Translations under genes and position numbers: made by a program
Notes under the pieces: model-generated
The model's input: the letters and a program-made list of their open reading frames with translations, nothing else
The model's database searches: none
Told to the model about the DNA's origin: nothing
Assembly (NCBI GenBank): GCA_038046485.1
Contig: JBBSWA010000056.1
Coordinates: 1 to 8,424 of the forward strand
DNA length: 8,424 bases
Direction: 5' to 3'
Origin: JBBSWA01 sp038046485
GTDB lineage: Archaea > Nanobdellota > Nanobdellia > Woesearchaeales > SM23-78
In this document: positions 6,397 to 8,424 of the stretch, in pieces
Layout: each line of letters begins with the position of its first letter
How positions within the stretch are numbered: position 1 is the first letter of the stretch

Positions 6397-6464
6397 GGAT
6401 CCAATAAGGTCCAATAAGGTCCAATAAGGTCCAATAAGGTCCAATAAGGTCCAATAAGGTCCAA
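6391..6464. repeat. 10-bp tandem repeat, unit CCAATAAGGT
   Basis: Six exact head-to-tail copies of CCAATAAGGT occupy 6401-6460, followed by a partial CCAA that runs into the gap. A variant copy, CAATAAGGAT, precedes them at 6391-6400 and supplies the stop codon of the shifted dus frame. After the gap, 6565-6583 holds degenerate copies (TAAGGAT, then CCAGTAAGGAT), so the array probably spans the gap. Every + frame meets TAA within each 30 bases. The minus strand is open in all frames, but I see this as an accident of the unit, not a protein. A 10-bp period places units on about the same face of the helix. Confidence 0.95.
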
Positions 6465-6564
6465 NNNNNNNNNNNNNNNNNNNNNNNNNNNNNNNNNNNN
6501 NNNNNNNNNNNNNNNNNNNNNNNNNNNNNNNNNNNNNNNNNNNNNNNNNNNNNNNNNNNNNNNN
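6465..6564. other. Assembly gap of exactly 100 N
   Basis: One hundred N is a common placeholder for a scaffold gap of unknown size. Tandem repeat flanks both sides, so the assembly most likely failed inside the array. The true number of repeat copies cannot be read. Confidence 0.97.
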
Positions 6565-6650
6565 TAAGGATCCAGTAAGGATCAAACAAGTAGATCCAAA
6601 TGAGTAAATGCAAAGTTAGATTCCAAAGTTAAATTCTTAAATTTTATAGT
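6565..6650. other. Non-coding DNA between the repeat gap and the thermosome promoter
   Basis: The gene-free interval between dus and the thermosome gene (6314-6706) is over 300 bases. It holds the shifted dus tail, the repeat array, the gap and this stretch. Here there are degenerate copies of the repeat up to about 6583, then AT-rich DNA with a 13-bp tandem duplication at 6611-6636. I see no further ORF or RNA gene. Confidence 0.6.
6611..6636. repeat. 13-bp tandem duplication upstream of the thermosome promoter
   Basis: CAAAGTTAGATTC (6611-6623) is followed at once by CAAAGTTAAATTC (6624-6636), 12 of 13 bases identical. It ends 14 bases before the BRE/TATA element. The position would suit an operator or activator site for the chaperonin gene, but two copies in AT-rich DNA can also arise by chance slippage. 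Confidence 0.6.
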
Positions 6651-6668
6651 CGGAAACCTTTATAAATA
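6651..6668 (+). promoter_or_regulatory. Strong BRE/TATA promoter of the thermosome gene
   Basis: CGGAAACC is followed by TTTATAAATA. This is a near-ideal archaeal BRE plus TATA box and the strongest promoter in the window, as suits an abundant chaperonin. Transcription is expected near 6689, about 18 bases before the thermosome ATG. Confidence 0.8.
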
Positions 6669-6689
6669 AGGAAGGGTTCTCTTAAAAAA

Positions 6690-6710
6690 ATGGAGAACAT
6701 TAAAAAATGA
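6690..6710 (+). other. Possible six-codon upstream ORF (MENIKK) overlapping the thermosome start
   Basis: ATG GAG AAC ATT AAA AAA TGA begins about 26 bases after the TATA centre. That is the same distance at which the start codon sits in the window's leaderless genes. Its TGA overlaps the thermosome ATG as ATGA. The uORF could feed ribosomes to the main start by re-initiation. Alternatively the ATG is chance and the embedded GGAG serves as a Shine-Dalgarno site. Confidence 0.35.
6692..6695 (+). promoter_or_regulatory. Shine-Dalgarno-like GGAG of the thermosome gene
   Basis: GGAG ends 11 bases before the ATG at 6707, a slightly long but workable spacing. It lies in the predicted leader of about 18 nt and supports the ATG at 6707 as the start. 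Confidence 0.5.
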
Positions 6711-8326
6711 ATAAGCAACAAGTACAGCCCATCTTTATTTTACCAGAAGATACTCGAAGAACGACGGGCAAGGATGCCCAGCGTATGAACATCATGGCAG
6801 CAAAGTTAGTGGCTGAAACCGTACGCACCACCTTGGGGCCTAAAGGGATGGATAAGATGATTGTAGATTCACTAGGGGATGTGACAGTTACAAACGATGG
6901 AGTGACCATTTTAGAAGAAATGAACATCGAGCATCCTTCAGCAAAAATGGTGGTGGAGATTGCAAAAACCCAGGAAAACGAAGTAGGAGATGGTACAACC
7001 ACCGCTGTAGTCTTAGCCGGAGAATTATTAAAGAAAGCAGAAGATCTGTTGGATCAAGAAATCCATCCGACCGTAATTGCAAAAGGGTACCGGATGGCGC
7101 AAGAAAAGGCGCAAGAAGTTCTAAACAGTATGGCAATGAAGATCCAGTTTAGTGATAAGGAATTGTTAAGGAAAGTGGCGATTACAGCCATGACAGGTAA
7201 GGGTGCTGAAACAGCAAAAGACCTGTTATCAGACATTATCGTAAAGGCCATACAACAAGTAGCTGAAGTAAATGGAGATAAGGTACGGGTAGATATAGAT
7301 AATGTAAAGATCGAAAAAAAAGTGGGTGGAAGAGTAGAGGATACGGAGTTAATCGAAGGAATTGTATTGGACAAAGAAAAGTTGCATCCCGGAATGCCTA
7401 CACAAGTAAAAGAAGCACGCATCGCTTTATTGGATTGCCCGTTAGAGATCAAAAACCCCGAGATTGATGCAAAAATATCCATTACAGATCCGGAAAAGAT
7501 GCAGGCATTTATTGACATGGAAGAGCGTATGTTGAAAAACATCGTAGAAAAAATAGCTGCAACCGGTGCCAATGTGGTTTTCTGCCAAAAAGGAGTGGAT
7601 GATCTGGTGCAACATTTCTTAGCAAAAAGGGGTATTTTTGGAGCGCGTCGAATCAAACGTTCAGACATGGAAAAATTAGCCAAAGCAACAGGCGGTTCCA
7701 TGGTAAATAATCTTGAAGACCTCTCAGCTTCCGACTTGGGTCAAGCGGGGATTGTAGAAGAATTAAAGTTTGGCGAAGAAGCAATGACCTATGTTAGGGA
7801 TTGTAAAAAAGCAAAGGCCGTAACCATCTTGATTCGGGGTAGCACCAGTCAAGTGGTGGATGAAGTTAAGCGAGCCATGGAAGATTCCTTAGGGGATCTA
7901 GCCGCTGCTTTGAAAAACAACCTGGTTGTTGGAGGAGCAGGAGCTCCAGAGATGGAAGTAGCTAAACACCTACGCCAATATGCAAATACCTTATCAGGGC
8001 GAGAGCAATTAGCAGCAAAAGCCTTTGCAGATGCCATGGAAGTGATTCCTCGAACCTTAGCCGAAAACGCTGGGTTGGATACCATTGATATGCTAGCGGA
8101 GTTAAAAAGCGCTCATGAACGAGGGGAGAAATGGGCAGGCGTGAATGTGTTCACCGGAAAGATCATGGATGCTTGGGCAGAGGGGGTCATTGAACCCTTA
8201 AAGATCAAAACACAGGCTCTTTCTTCAGCTTCAGAAGTAGCGATCATGATTCTAAGGATCGATGATGTCATTGCAGGCGGTAAGGCAAGTGAAGCGCCAG
8301 GTATGCCTGAAGGCCATCACGATTAA
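6707..8326 (+). CDS. ths: Thermosome subunit (group II chaperonin, TCP-1/Cpn60 family), 539 aa
   Basis: This is an ATP-driven, double-ring cytosolic chaperonin that encloses and refolds proteins under a built-in lid. The length matches archaeal thermosome subunits (about 540-550 aa). The equatorial ATP site contains TLGPKGMDKM (42-51), TNDGVTILEEM (62-72) and GDGTTTAVVLAGELL (94-108). The presumed catalytic aspartate is Asp393 in MEDSLGDL. Apical and intermediate domains lie roughly between 145 and 400. The C-terminal equatorial part shows LSGREQLAAKAFADAMEVIP, LAENAGLDTIDML and ILRIDDVIA. The nucleotide loop usually written GGGA reads GGAGAPE (409-415), so the middle glycine is Ala411. The tail GMPEGHHD is short and has only one GMP-like unit in place of a Gly/Met-rich repeat. 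It has its own strong promoter and a short leader with GGAG. Only one subunit gene is in the window, so a homo-oligomer cannot be told from a hetero-oligomer. Confidence 0.97.
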   Translation: MNKQQVQPIFILPEDTRRTTGKDAQRMNIMAAKLVAETVRTTLGPKGMDKMIVDSLGDVTVTNDGVTILEEMNIEHPSAKMVVEIAKTQENEVGDGTTTAVVLAGELLKKAEDLLDQEIHPTVIAKGYRMAQEKAQEVLNSMAMKIQFSDKELLRKVAITAMTGKGAETAKDLLSDIIVKAIQQVAEVNGDKVRVDIDNVKIEKKVGGRVEDTELIEGIVLDKEKLHPGMPTQVKEARIALLDCPLEIKNPEIDAKISITDPEKMQAFIDMEERMLKNIVEKIAATGANVVFCQKGVDDLVQHFLAKRGIFGARRIKRSDMEKLAKATGGSMVNNLEDLSASDLGQAGIVEELKFGEEAMTYVRDCKKAKAVTILIRGSTSQVVDEVKRAMEDSLGDLAAALKNNLVVGGAGAPEMEVAKHLRQYANTLSGREQLAAKAFADAMEVIPRTLAENAGLDTIDMLAELKSAHERGEKWAGVNVFTGKIMDAWAEGVIEPLKIKTQALSSASEVAIMILRIDDVIAGGKASEAPGMPEGHHD

Positions 8327-8330
8327 TGAA

Positions 8331-8424
8331 ATAAGGGGGTCTTTGCGCCCACCTTATAATCCCCCTTGGACGCCGCCCTTCCTCGTCAAGCCCTCCGCTG
8401 GGTCGGGCTTGCCGTATCTCGGGC
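8331..8424. other. GC-rich, hairpin-rich stretch after the thermosome gene, possibly part of a structured RNA
   Basis: Base composition jumps to clearly GC-rich, unlike all the coding DNA here. AAGGGGG (8333-8339) pairs with CCCCCTT (8361-8367). CAAGCCC (8387-8393) pairs exactly with GGGCTTG (8405-8411). A short GACG/CGTC stem (8369-8372 with 8384-8387) lies between. No ORF of note covers it. In an AT-richer archaeon, GC-rich paired DNA often marks a stable RNA gene. I searched by eye for tRNA, 5S, SRP and RNase P signatures on both strands and found none convincing. The first stem could also end the thermosome transcript, though no T-rich tract follows it on the + strand. Confidence 0.5.

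Noticed and set aside
6391..6583. CRISPR array
   Set aside because: The units are 10 bp and contiguous with no spacers, and no cas gene is present.
6367..6613. Minus-strand ORFs encoding repeated GPYWTLLDLI across the gap
   Set aside because: They arise because the 10-bp unit has no stop on that strand. They run through N and have no start or promoter support.
7054..7701. 215-residue minus-strand ORF
   Set aside because: It is antisense to the well-conserved thermosome gene and shows no domain of its own.
8331..8424. RNase P RNA or SRP RNA edge on the minus strand (GAGGAAGGGCGGCGTCC)
   Set aside because: GAGGAAG recalls an RNase P conserved region, but too little sequence remains before the thermosome stop to hold the rest of the RNA, and the SRP helix 8 signature is absent.

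Overview
The window looks like a chromosomal piece of an archaeon, most likely a DPANN lineage of the Woesearchaeota/Pacearchaeota type. The support is a group II chaperonin (thermosome), a Cbf5-type H/ACA pseudouridine synthase, a DUF357 protein (an archaeal family), archaeal TATA/BRE promoters, and a winged-helix regulator and coiled-coil protein in DPANN style. The phylum-level placement is inference from recalled family patterns. The coding DNA is moderately AT-rich. The last ~90 bases are clearly richer in G+C.

Layout. A perfect hairpin lies at 1-22. A small winged-helix regulator (127-525, +) is followed by cbf5 (585-1571, +). cbf5 meets the DUF357 gene (1568-1858, -) tail to tail with a 4-base overlap. 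DUF357 is divergent from a DUF1385/YqhQ-like membrane protein gene (1934-2800, +). That gene overlaps by 32 bases, again tail to tail, with a small coiled-coil protein gene (2769-3149, -). Divergent from this is a very acidic 702-residue coiled-coil protein gene (3306-5414, +), then a tRNA-dihydrouridine synthase gene (5447-6313, +). The reading frame of the synthase breaks at a run of six G; a -1 shift restores its conserved C-terminus and ends at 6396. Next come a 10-bp tandem repeat (6391-6464) and a 100-N assembly gap (6465-6564). The thermosome gene (6707-8326, +) follows, with a strong promoter and a possible six-codon upstream ORF. The window ends in a GC-rich, hairpin-rich stretch that I could not identify.

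Gene expression. Six of the eight genes have a TATA-like element centred 25-26 bases before the chosen start codon. This predicts leaderless mRNAs and fixes several starts. The 702-residue protein gene and the thermosome gene have short leaders with purine-rich, Shine-Dalgarno-like sequences. Packing is tight, with each gene apparently carrying its own promoter.

Functionally, two genes act in RNA modification (Cbf5, Dus) and one in protein folding (thermosome). The regulator, DUF357, DUF1385, small coiled-coil and 702-residue proteins have no assigned process. I see no defence system, mobile element, CRISPR array or obvious gene cassette. The points most worth checking are the dus frame break, the repeat/gap region, the uORF/thermosome arrangement, the 702-residue protein, and the GC-rich tail.
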